A stretch of DNA of 5,177 nucleotides from Gammaproteobacteria bacterium (GTDB lineage Bacteria; Pseudomonadota; Gammaproteobacteria; UBA9214), in NCBI GenBank assembly GCA_020027635.1, contig JAHKKL010000153.1, forward strand, positions 1 through 5,177, in the 5' to 3' direction. The notes under the pieces are model-generated. The model saw only the letters and a list, made by a program, of their open reading frames with translations, searched no databases and was not told the DNA's origin. Below are positions 1 through 5,177 of this stretch, piece after piece. The number at the start of each line of letters is the position of its first letter. Positions within the stretch are counted from its first letter, which is position 1. The position numbers and the translations under genes were made by a program.

Positions 1-584
1 CACTCAAACCCTTCGTCGGCGCCTTCGCGGATGACTGGTTCATCGCGCGCACCGGCTACACCGGCGAAGACGGTTTCGAGATTATCCTGCCAGGCGACGA
101 GGCGGCCGGGTTCTGGCGGAAGCTGCGCGCGGCCGGTATCCGTCCCGCTGGTCTCGGCGCCCGCGATACGCTGCGGCTCGAAGCCGGCATGAACCTGTAC
201 GGCGCGGATATGGACGAGACGGTGACGCCGCTCGAATCGGCGCTGTCATGGACGGTGGCCTGGGAGCCGCCGGACCGCGATTTCATCGGCCGCGCCGCAC
301 TGGAGACGCAGCGCCGGGAGGGTGTCCCGCGCAAGCTGGTCGGCCTGCTGCTCGAGGGCAAGGGCGTGCTGCGCAATCATCAGAAAGTGATCGTCGGGAA
401 CGGCGCCGCGGGCGAGATCACCAGCGGCAGCTTTTCACCGACCCTGCAGCGCAGCATCGCCTTCGCGCGCGTCCCGCCGGACACCGGCGAGAGCTGCCAG
501 GTCGAGATCCGCGGCAAGCTGTTGCAGGCGCGCGTGGTCAAGCCGCCCTTCGTGCGCAACGGCAAGGCCCGGATCGAGTTATAA
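1..584 (+). CDS. gcvT: Aminomethyltransferase, glycine cleavage T-protein (5'-truncated by window edge)
   Basis: T-protein of the glycine cleavage system. It takes the aminomethyl group from the lipoyl arm of H-protein, releases ammonia and makes 5,10-methylene-tetrahydrofolate in the cytoplasm. The frame is open from base 3 to the TAA at 582-584, giving 193 residues, about the C-terminal half of a protein usually near 360-370 aa. Visible family signatures are RTGYTGEDGFE (fragment residues 16-26), GLGARDTLRLEAGMNLYG (50-67), then MDETVTPLESAL, PPDRDFIGRAALE, LEGKGVLRN and SGSFSPTLQRSIAFARVP. The last of these belong to the C-terminal barrel domain, and the end FVRNGKA is typical. The start codon, the N-terminal folate-site aspartate and any upstream promoter or glycine riboswitch lie outside the window. 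The reading frame is intact with no sign of decay. Downstream, gcvH follows after a repeat-filled gap of 276 bp, so co-transcription is uncertain. Confidence 0.97.
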   Translation, partial: LKPFVGAFADDWFIARTGYTGEDGFEIILPGDEAAGFWRKLRAAGIRPAGLGARDTLRLEAGMNLYGADMDETVTPLESALSWTVAWEPPDRDFIGRAALETQRREGVPRKLVGLLLEGKGVLRNHQKVIVGNGAAGEITSGSFSPTLQRSIAFARVPPDTGESCQVEIRGKLLQARVVKPPFVRNGKARIEL

Positions 585-585
585 C

Positions 586-595
586 ACCGACTGAT
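586..595 (+). repeat. Flanking direct repeat, left copy (possible target-site duplication)
   Basis: ACCGACTGAT begins just after the gcvT stop codon and is repeated exactly at 825-834. The match extends to 12 of 13 bases (ACCGACTGATRAA). The two copies bracket the palindromic element. The left copy sits 2 bp from the outer inverted arm, while the right copy is 28 bp beyond it, so a clean target-site duplication is not certain. Confidence 0.45.
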
Positions 596-658
596 GAACC
601 GCAGAGACGCAAAGAAGAGAACCAATGTATATGTGCCTTGAAAAAAGAGATTTTTTCC

Positions 659-681
659 GTAGGAGCGGGCTTGCCCGCGAA
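659..681 (+). repeat. REP sequence, left copy (GTAG-type)
   Basis: This is a 23-bp arm that starts with GTAG (659-662), followed by a tight hairpin GCGGGC-TT-GCCCGC (665-678). A GTAG tetranucleotide at the foot of a GC-rich hairpin is the hallmark of bacterial REP sequences recognised by REP-associated tyrosine transposases (RAYT/TnpA-REP). The sequence matches the REP type I know from Pseudomonas intergenic regions. It pairs perfectly with the inverted copy at 705-727 across a 23-nt loop. Confidence 0.8.
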
Positions 682-704
682 CGCGATGTTTAATTATCAG
701 CAGA

Positions 705-727
705 TTCGCGGGCAAGCCCGCTCCTAC
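705..727 (-). repeat. REP sequence, right inverted copy (GTAG-type)
   Basis: This is the exact reverse complement of 659-681 over all 23 bp, with the inner hairpin GCGGGC-AA-GCCCGC at 708-721 and CTAC (inverse GTAG) at 724-727. The two copies face each other with GTAG ends outward, the usual layout of a BIME or REP doublet. No T-run follows, so it is not a classical intrinsic terminator. REP doublets in transcripts are known to slow 3'-exonuclease decay, and this one could stabilise the 3' end of a gcvT message (inference). Confidence 0.8.
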
Positions 728-738
728 ACTAGATCTAA

Positions 739-753
739 CTCGAATAATTCGAG
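739..753. repeat. Short perfect palindrome CTCGAA-TAA-TTCGAG
   Basis: Six-base arms (739-744 and 748-753) surround a 3-nt centre, and the 8-bp palindrome TAGATCTA (730-737) lies just upstream. Symmetry of this kind can mark an operator. Here, though, both lie inside the larger repeat element, and the right arm can also pair with CCTTGAA at 636-642, so it is more simply part of that element. There is no evidence for a bound regulator. Confidence 0.35.
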
Positions 754-824
754 GTATCTTAATGTGATTTCTCTGCGATCTTTGCGTCTTTGCGGTAAGC
801 AGTTTTTTATATGAACCATGCCGT

Positions 825-834
825 ACCGACTGAT
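825..834 (+). repeat. Flanking direct repeat, right copy (possible target-site duplication)
   Basis: This is the exact second copy of ACCGACTGAT (first copy at 586-595), lying 26 bp upstream of the gcvH start. If it is a target-site duplication, the uninterrupted ancestor would have had gcvT and gcvH separated by only about 37 bp. Confidence 0.45.
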
Positions 835-860
835 AAATCCACGAATGAGCGAGGACAGCC

Positions 861-1256
861 ATGAGTAACATCCCTGCGGATCTCAAATACGCGAAGACGC
901 ATGAATGGGCGCGTCTGAATGACGATGGTTCCATCACCGTTGGCATCTCCGACAATGCCCAGGAACAGCTCGGCGACATGGTTTACATCGAGGTCCCCGA
1001 TGTCGGCAAGCTGGTGGCCGCGGCGCAGCCCTGCGCCGTGGTGGAGTCGGTGAAGGCAGCCTCCGACGTCTATGCACCGGTTGCCGGTGAAATCGTGGAG
1101 GTCAACGGCAACCTGGTCGAGAGTCCCGAGACCGTGAACCAGGATGCCTATGGCGAGGGCTGGATGTTCCGCCTGCGCCCCTCCGATCCTGGCGAACTGG
1201 AGGAACTGATGGACGCCGATGCCTATGAGTCGTTTCTCGAGTCCGAGAGTCACTAG
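861..1256 (+). CDS. gcvH: Glycine cleavage system H-protein (lipoyl carrier)
   Basis: Small cytoplasmic carrier whose lipoyl-lysine arm moves the aminomethyl group from P-protein to T-protein and is then re-oxidised by dihydrolipoamide dehydrogenase. At 131 aa it has the normal family length (about 129 in E. coli). Signatures: KYAKTHEWA near the N-terminus, VGISDNAQEQLGDMVYIEVP (27-46), the lipoylation motif VVESVKAASDVYAPVAGE with K65 as the modified lysine (codon 1053-1055), and the C-terminal VN..AYGEGWMF. The ATG at 861 is supported by GAGG at 851-854, 6 nt upstream, and by alignment with the family N-terminus. A nearer ATG at 845 is out of frame. gcvPA starts 33 nt after the stop. Lipoylation would need LipB/LipA or LplA encoded elsewhere. 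Nothing is missing or odd in the protein itself. Confidence 0.98.
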   Translation: MSNIPADLKYAKTHEWARLNDDGSITVGISDNAQEQLGDMVYIEVPDVGKLVAAAQPCAVVESVKAASDVYAPVAGEIVEVNGNLVESPETVNQDAYGEGWMFRLRPSDPGELEELMDADAYESFLESESH

Positions 1257-1289
1257 ACCGACCGGCCTGGCCCCGACGGACCCTTACCC

Positions 1290-2690
1290 ATGCCTTTCAT
1301 CCCGCACACCGACACCGATATCCGTGACATGCTGGCCGCCATCGGCGCGGGCGCGATCGATGACCTGTTCGACGAGATCCCCGCCGGGCTGCGCGTCGGC
1401 GGGCTGCCGGGCATTCCACCCGGCATGACCGAGCAGGAAATCAGCCGGCTGATGAGCTCGCGTGCGGAGTCCGACGGGTGCCCGCTGTGCTTTCTGGGGG
1501 CCGGGGCCTACGATCACCACATTCCGGCGGCCGTCTGGGAGATCACCACGCGCGGCGAATTCTACAGCGCCTATACCCCGTACCAGGCGGAAGCCAGCCA
1601 GGGCACGCTGCAGCTGATTTACGAATTTCAGACCATGATGGCCAGCCTGACCGGCATGGATGTCTCCAACGCCTCGCTCTACGACGGCGCCTCGGCGATG
1701 GCAGAGGCCGTGCTCATGGCCGTGCGCGCCAACCGCAAGTCGACATCACACCGCATTCTGGTGCCCGCGGTGGTGCACCCCAATTACCGCAGGACGACCC
1801 GCACCATCGTGCGCAACCAGGGCATCGAGCTGGTCGAGCTGCCGTACGACCGCGAGGGCGGCAACACGCCGCTGGAATCCCTCGCGCCCTACGAGGGTCA
1901 GGACATCACTGCCCTGGTCATACAGCAGCCGAACTTCTTCGGTATCCTCGAAGACGTGGATGAACTGACCGACTGGGCGCACCGGCAGGGCGCGTTGGTG
2001 ATCGCGGTGTGCAACCCGACCGCGCTCGCCATTCTCAAACCGCCGGGCGCCTGGGGCGAGGCGGGGGCGGATATCGCCTGCGGCGAAGGGCAGCCGCTCG
2101 GCGTGCCGCTCGCCGGCGGCGGACCCTATTTCGGCTTCATGTGCTGCAGGCAGGAACTGGTGCGCCAGATGCCGGGGCGCATCGTCGGCCGCACCCTGGA
2201 CCGCGACGCCCGCGTGGGCTATACCCTAACCCTGCAGGCGCGCGAACAGCACATCCGCCGCTCCAAGGCGACATCCAATATCTGCACCAACCAGGGCCTG
2301 CTGGTAACCGCGGCGACCATCTACATGGCGCTGCTCGGCGCCGACGGACTGGCGCGTGTCGCACAGGCCTGTCATGCCAATACCCTGGCCCTGGTGCGAA
2401 AGCTCACGGGGAACGCGCACGTCGAGGCCGTGTTCAGCCGGCCCTGCTTCCACGAGTCGGTGCTGCGCCTGTCGCTGCCGCTCGCGGATGTGATGCGACC
2501 CCTGCACGCGCACAACCTGCTGCCGGGCTATGATCTGTCGAGGGACTACCCGGAACTGGGCAATGCCCTGCTGGTCTGCGCCACCGAGGCGCGGACCGCG
2601 GAGGATATCGAGTTGTACGCGGATCACCTGAACCGCATCATCGCGAGGCAGACCGCGGCCGGCTGTCCGGTCAAGCCCAGGATGGCCTAG
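1290..2690 (+). CDS. gcvPA: Glycine dehydrogenase (decarboxylating) subunit 1, P-protein alpha subunit
   Basis: N-terminal-half subunit of the two-subunit P-protein, which with GcvPB decarboxylates glycine on pyridoxal phosphate (PLP) and loads the aminomethyl group onto lipoyl-GcvH. Length is 466 aa, in the usual range of about 440-470. Signatures: FLGAGAYDHHIP (68-79), AYTPYQAEASQGTLQ (94-108), NASLYDGASAMAEA (127-140), GEGQPLGVPLAGGGPYFG (265-282), and REQHIRRSKATSNICTNQ (318-335). It has the PLP-dependent aminotransferase fold but, as normal for this subunit, no catalytic PLP lysine; that lysine is in GcvPB. The ATG at 1290 gives the family-like N-terminus MPFIPHTDTDIRDML. Its Shine-Dalgarno is weak (GACGGA at 1275-1280), so translation may depend partly on coupling with gcvH, 33 nt upstream. 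Unusually, the next gene is not its partner gcvPB but tpx. Confidence 0.97.
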   Translation: MPFIPHTDTDIRDMLAAIGAGAIDDLFDEIPAGLRVGGLPGIPPGMTEQEISRLMSSRAESDGCPLCFLGAGAYDHHIPAAVWEITTRGEFYSAYTPYQAEASQGTLQLIYEFQTMMASLTGMDVSNASLYDGASAMAEAVLMAVRANRKSTSHRILVPAVVHPNYRRTTRTIVRNQGIELVELPYDREGGNTPLESLAPYEGQDITALVIQQPNFFGILEDVDELTDWAHRQGALVIAVCNPTALAILKPPGAWGEAGADIACGEGQPLGVPLAGGGPYFGFMCCRQELVRQMPGRIVGRTLDRDARVGYTLTLQAREQHIRRSKATSNICTNQGLLVTAATIYMALLGADGLARVAQACHANTLALVRKLTGNAHVEAVFSRPCFHESVLRLSLPLADVMRPLHAHNLLPGYDLSRDYPELGNALLVCATEARTAEDIELYADHLNRIIARQTAAGCPVKPRMA

Positions 2691-2720
2691 AAGTACCAAC
2701 CGAGAACGCAACAAAACCTG

Positions 2721-2727
2721 AAGGGGG
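2721..2727 (+). promoter_or_regulatory. Strong ribosome binding site of tpx
   Basis: AAGGGGG lies 7 nt before the tpx ATG and is the clearest Shine-Dalgarno-like sequence in the window. The neighbouring gcv genes have weaker sites, so tpx may be translated more strongly than the gcv genes on a shared message (inference). Confidence 0.6.
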
Positions 2728-2734
2728 TTGAATC

Positions 2735-3232
2735 ATGGCGACTGTGACTTTGCAGGGCAATAAAATCCATACCAACGGGGAGCTTCCGGCGGTGGGCACG
2801 CGTGCACCGGATTTTCATCTGGTGGACGGCAAGCTGAACGACGTGCACCTCGCGGACTTCAGCGGCAAGAAAAAGCTCCTCAACATCGTCCCCAGTCTGG
2901 ACACGCCGACCTGTGCGACCTCGACGCGCAAGTTCAATGAACAGGCCCGGGGCAGGGAAGATGCGGTGGTGCTGGTGGTCTCCGCCGACCTGCCGTTCGC
3001 GCAGGGGCGCTTCTGCGGGGCGGAAGGGATCGACAACGTGACCCCCCTGTCGATGATGCGCAGCCGCGGATTCGCCAAGGACTATGGCGTGCTGATCACG
3101 GACGGCCCGCTCGCCGGCATCACGGCGCGCGCGGTGGTGGTCATCGACGAGAACGATAAGGTCGTTTACACCCAGCTGGTGCCGGAGATCGCCGATGAGC
3201 CGGACTACGACGCGGCGCTTGCCGCGCTGTGA
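2735..3232 (+). CDS. tpx: Thiol peroxidase, atypical 2-Cys peroxiredoxin (Tpx)
   Basis: Tpx-family peroxiredoxin that reduces hydrogen peroxide and organic hydroperoxides, normally recycled by thioredoxin. Length is 165 aa against 168 in E. coli. The active-site segment PSLDTPTCATSTRKFN carries T57 and the peroxidatic cysteine C60. The resolving cysteine is C94 in SADLPFAQGRFCGAEG, and the conserved arginine is R132 in ARAVVVIDEN. The N-terminus (VTLQGN), the FSGKKKLLNI segment and the C-terminal EPDYDAALAAL also fit. E. coli Tpx is periplasm-associated in older work, but this protein has no visible signal peptide. The gene lies 44 nt after gcvPA and 84 nt before gcvPB, splitting the two P-protein subunit genes. 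Base use looks like its neighbours, so there is no sign of recent transfer. Whether it serves the GCV complex is unknown; protection of the lipoyl dithiol or of PLP-enzyme cysteines is speculation. Confidence 0.97.
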   Translation: MATVTLQGNKIHTNGELPAVGTRAPDFHLVDGKLNDVHLADFSGKKKLLNIVPSLDTPTCATSTRKFNEQARGREDAVVLVVSADLPFAQGRFCGAEGIDNVTPLSMMRSRGFAKDYGVLITDGPLAGITARAVVVIDENDKVVYTQLVPEIADEPDYDAALAAL

Positions 3233-3300
3233 GGCCGCGCGCATGCAGGTGCGGCTCCGCCGGAGTATGCCTCCGCAGGACCGCGCCCGCGGCGAACGAC

Positions 3301-3307
3301 AGGACGG
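3301..3307 (+). promoter_or_regulatory. Putative ribosome binding site deciding the gcvPB start
   Basis: AGGACGG ends 9 nt before the ATG at 3317 but directly abuts the alternative ATG at 3308. This spacing favours 3317 as the real start of gcvPB. Confidence 0.45.
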
Positions 3308-3316
3308 ATGCTAGAG

Positions 3317-4771
3317 ATGCTGATATTTGAACATTCACGCAGCGGGCGCCGCGCGCAGGCGCAGGCCCCGGCCAGCGCGGCGGACACAGCGGACATACCC
3401 GAACAGCTGCTGCGCCGGGACCGGCCGCTGCTGCCCGAGGTATCCGAGCTGCAGGCGGTGCGGCATTACACGCAGCTCTCGCAGAAGAACTTCTCGATCG
3501 ACACCCAGTTCTACCCGCTCGGTTCCTGCACCATGAAATACAACCCGCGGGCCTGCAACACGCTCGCCATGCTGCCAGGCTTCCTGTCCTCCCATCCGTT
3601 CGCGCCGGAATCGCTCGGACAGGGGTTCCTCGCCTGTTTGTACGAACTGCAGGAAATGCTCAAGGAGGTGACCGGCATGACCGCGGTGTCGCTGACGCCG
3701 GCGGCGGGCGCCCAGGGCGAATTCGCCGGTGTGGCCATGATCCGCGCCTACCACGAGGCGCGCGGCGACGGAGAGCGCCGGGAAATCCTCGTGCCGGATG
3801 CCGCCCACGGCACCAATCCGGCGACCGCCACCATGTGCGGTTACACGGTGCGGGAGATCCCGACCGACCGGCAGGGCGACGTGGATCTCGCCGTGTTGAA
3901 GGAATCCGTCGGGCCGCATACGGCGGGCATCATGCTGACCAACCCGTCCACGCTCGGGGTGTTCGAGCGGAACATCCAGGAGATTGCCGCCGTGGTGCAT
4001 CAGGCCGGCGGGCTGCTCTACTACGACGGCGCCAATCTGAACGCCATCCTCGGCAAGGTGCGCCCGGGCGACATGGGTTTCGACGTCATCCACATGAACC
4101 TGCACAAGACCTTCTCCACCCCCCACGGCGGCGGCGGACCGGGCGCCGGGCCGGTGGGCGTCGGCAGGCGCCTCGATCCGTTCCTGCCGGTGCCGGTGGT
4201 CGGCTATAACGGCGACGAGTATTACTGGATCGACGAAACGGTTCGCCCGCAGAGCATCGGCCGCCTGTCCGCGTTCATGGGCAACGCCGGGGTACTGATG
4301 CGCGCCTACGTCTATGCCCGTATGCTGGGCCGCGAGGGTATGCAGCGCGTGGCGGAGTTCGCCACGCTGAACGCCAACTACCTGATGGCGCGGCTCACGG
4401 CCGCCGGTTTCGACGTGGCCTTCCCGCAGCGGCGCGCCACCCATGAATTCATCGTGACGCTGAAGCGCCAGCAGAAGGAACAGGGCGTCACCGCCATGGA
4501 CTTTGCCAAGCGCCTGCTGGATTACAACATCCATGCCCCGACCACCTACTTCCCGCAACTGGTGCCGGAGTGCCTGCTGATCGAGCCCACCGAGACGGAA
4601 AGCAAGGAAGACCTGGATGCCTTCGTCGAGGCCATGGTGAAGATCCAGCAGGAGGCGGAAACCGCACCCGAACGGCTGAAAGAGGCGCCACACAGCCGGC
4701 CGGTGCGCCGGCTCGACGAGGTCCGCGCCGCCAAGCAACTCGACCTGGTCTGGTCGGGGCCGGTTGGCTGA
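3317..4771 (+). CDS. gcvPB: Glycine dehydrogenase (decarboxylating) subunit 2, P-protein beta subunit
   Basis: C-terminal-half subunit of the two-subunit P-protein and the one that carries the PLP cofactor. The catalytic lysine is K264 (codon 4106-4108) in HMNLHKTFSTPHGGGGPG, where the glycine-rich loop follows directly. Other signatures: LSQKNFSID, YPLGSCTMKYNPR, CLYELQEMLKEVTGM, LTPAAGAQGEFAG, DAAHGTNPA and MLTNPSTLGVFE. The C-terminal PVRRLDEVRAA tail is typical of the stand-alone subunit. I place the start at ATG 3317 (484 aa) because family members begin MLIFE and the upstream AGGACGG is correctly spaced. An in-frame ATG at 3308 would add three residues (487 aa). It is separated from its partner gcvPA by tpx. 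No regulatory signal of its own is evident in the 75-84 nt before it, so it is probably read from the upstream promoter. dgkA follows 30 nt later. Confidence 0.96.
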   Translation: MLIFEHSRSGRRAQAQAPASAADTADIPEQLLRRDRPLLPEVSELQAVRHYTQLSQKNFSIDTQFYPLGSCTMKYNPRACNTLAMLPGFLSSHPFAPESLGQGFLACLYELQEMLKEVTGMTAVSLTPAAGAQGEFAGVAMIRAYHEARGDGERREILVPDAAHGTNPATATMCGYTVREIPTDRQGDVDLAVLKESVGPHTAGIMLTNPSTLGVFERNIQEIAAVVHQAGGLLYYDGANLNAILGKVRPGDMGFDVIHMNLHKTFSTPHGGGGPGAGPVGVGRRLDPFLPVPVVGYNGDEYYWIDETVRPQSIGRLSAFMGNAGVLMRAYVYARMLGREGMQRVAEFATLNANYLMARLTAAGFDVAFPQRRATHEFIVTLKRQQKEQGVTAMDFAKRLLDYNIHAPTTYFPQLVPECLLIEPTETESKEDLDAFVEAMVKIQQEAETAPERLKEAPHSRPVRRLDEVRAAKQLDLVWSGPVG

Positions 4772-4801
4772 AGGTCCTGCGATACACGAGCGCGCGCAAC
4801 G

Positions 4802-5167
4802 ATGGTGAACCAGCCCGGCAACACCGGCCTGAAGCGCCTGTTGCGGGCGACCGGTTATTCCTGGGCGGGACTGCGCGCCACCTACCGTAACGAGGCGGCC
4901 TTCCGCCAGGAACTCGCGCTCGGGCTGGTGCTGGTGCCGCTGGGGCTGTGGCTGGGAAAAACCGGTCCGGAACGCGCGCTGCTGGTCATGGCATGGCTGC
5001 TGGTGCCGTTCGCCGAGCTGGTCAATTCCTCGCTCGAAGCCGTGGTCGACCGCATCGGCGGCGAGCGGCACGAACTGGCGGGACGCGCCAAGGACATCGG
5101 CTCAGCGGTGGTCATGGTGGCGCTCGTCAACGCCGCCGTGGTCTGGCTGCTGGTGCTGCTCGGTTGA
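4802..5167 (+). CDS. dgkA: Diacylglycerol kinase, prokaryotic integral-membrane type
   Basis: Inner-membrane enzyme that phosphorylates diacylglycerol with ATP to phosphatidic acid, recycling diacylglycerol released when phospholipid head groups are used for osmoregulated glucans or lipid A modification. Length is 121 aa, against 122 in E. coli. Signatures are GYSWAGLRATYRNEAAFRQE (18-37, amphipathic surface segment) and the active-site stretch AELVNSSLEAVVDRIG (71-86). The latter has E72, N75 and E79 matching E. coli E69, N72 and E76. HELAGRAKDIGSA (90-102) supplies the conserved K97-D98 pair. Three membrane segments are visible at about 36-52, 57-75 and 102-120. The ATG at 4802 matches the family N-terminus; the Shine-Dalgarno is poor (GAGCG around 4788). 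It lies 30 nt after gcvPB and may share its message, although it has no known role in glycine cleavage. Confidence 0.96.
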   Translation: MVNQPGNTGLKRLLRATGYSWAGLRATYRNEAAFRQELALGLVLVPLGLWLGKTGPERALLVMAWLLVPFAELVNSSLEAVVDRIGGERHELAGRAKDIGSAVVMVALVNAAVVWLLVLLG

Positions 5168-5177
5168 CGGCGCGCGG

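Larger units (their letters stand above)
598..796. repeat. Nested MITE-like palindromic element in the gcvT-gcvH gap
   Basis: Most of the 276-bp gap between gcvT and gcvH is one large imperfect palindrome. The outer arms are ACCGCAGAGACGCAAAG at 598-614 and its inverse at 780-796, matching at 16 of 17 positions. Inside them, AGAGAA (616-621) can pair with TTCTCT (769-774), and CCTTGAA (636-642) with TTCGAGG (748-754, one G-T pair). The two REP arms (659-681 and 705-727) form the apex. The order of the pairs is consistent with a single long hairpin of about 200 nt. Similar short GCAGAGACGCAAAG-type repeats are, from memory, dispersed in many environmental proteobacterial genomes. There is no transposase gene, so if mobile it would be a non-autonomous element. 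The region is visibly richer in A/T than the flanking genes. I infer a MITE-like insertion; a folded RNA structure is an alternative. Confidence 0.6.

Noticed and set aside
640..657. GAAAAAA-GAGA-TTTTTTC hairpin as an intrinsic terminator of gcvT
   Set aside because: The stem is nearly all A-T and weak, with no GC-rich stem before the T-run. It is more likely a by-product of A/T-rich repeat DNA.
659..727. CRISPR-like repeat unit
   Set aside because: There are only two copies, they are inverted and not direct, and there are no regularly spaced spacers and no cas genes. It is a REP doublet.
781..813. Possible promoter for gcvH (TTGCGT at 782-787, TATATG at 808-813)
   Set aside because: The spacing of 20 nt is too long and both boxes match poorly, so it is not supportable without 5'-end data.
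585..860. Glycine riboswitch upstream of gcvH
   Set aside because: I do not recognise the tandem glycine aptamer core; the structure present is explained by repeats. A riboswitch, if any, would be expected upstream of gcvT, outside the window.
380..979. Minus-strand open frame of 199 codons running through the gcvT end, the repeat gap and the gcvH start
   Set aside because: It consists of antisense gcvT and gcvH plus translated palindrome sequence; no coherent protein or ribosome site is seen.
3261..3275. Hairpin CGGAG-TATGC-CTCCG between tpx and gcvPB as a terminator or attenuator
   Set aside because: The stem has only 5 bp, overlapping alternatives compete with it, and no T-run follows. 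In DNA this GC-rich such pairings are expected by chance.
3335..5071. Long open frame of 578 codons on the - strand opposite gcvPB and dgkA
   Set aside because: It is a mirror of two well-identified + strand genes in GC-rich DNA, rich in His/Gly/Arg with no recognisable domain. It is a reading-frame shadow.

Overview
This window is a stretch of a high-GC proteobacterial chromosome, most likely from a gammaproteobacterium. It carries the glycine cleavage (GCV) locus and flanking genes, all on the + strand: gcvT (3' part) - repeat-filled gap - gcvH - gcvPA - tpx - gcvPB - dgkA. The protein motifs look typically gammaproteobacterial: GcvT and DgkA closely resemble the E. coli proteins as I recall them. 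The P-protein, however, is encoded as two subunits (GcvPA and GcvPB), not as the fused GcvP of enterics. A GTAG-bearing REP pair in the gap is of the kind known from Pseudomonas and related genomes. I cannot name the genus.

Layout. 1-584: C-terminal half of GcvT (aminomethyltransferase). 585-860: a gap of about 276 bp with lower GC, almost entirely filled by a nested palindromic structure. This has outer inverted arms (598-614 / 780-796), an inner pair of perfect 23-bp REP arms (659-681 / 705-727), and a flanking 10-bp direct repeat (586-595 / 825-834). 861-1256: GcvH, the lipoyl carrier. 1290-2690: GcvPA. 2735-3232: Tpx, an atypical 2-Cys thiol peroxidase. 3317-4771: GcvPB, with the PLP lysine. 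4802-5167: DgkA, diacylglycerol kinase. The last 10 bases are non-coding or run out of the window.

How the genes work together. GcvPA/GcvPB decarboxylate glycine and pass the aminomethyl group to the lipoyl arm of GcvH. GcvT releases ammonia and transfers the one-carbon unit to tetrahydrofolate. The fourth component (dihydrolipoamide dehydrogenase) is not in the window. The gene-to-gene gaps of 33, 44, 84 and 30 nt and the shared strand suggest that gcvH-gcvPA-tpx-gcvPB-dgkA is one transcription unit. gcvT may be linked through the repeat region or separated by it.

The two points most worth a second look are the thiol peroxidase gene sitting between the two subunits of one enzyme, and the composite REP/MITE-like palindrome between gcvT and gcvH. 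No new defence, CRISPR or other undescribed system is visible; most of the window is ordinary metabolism.
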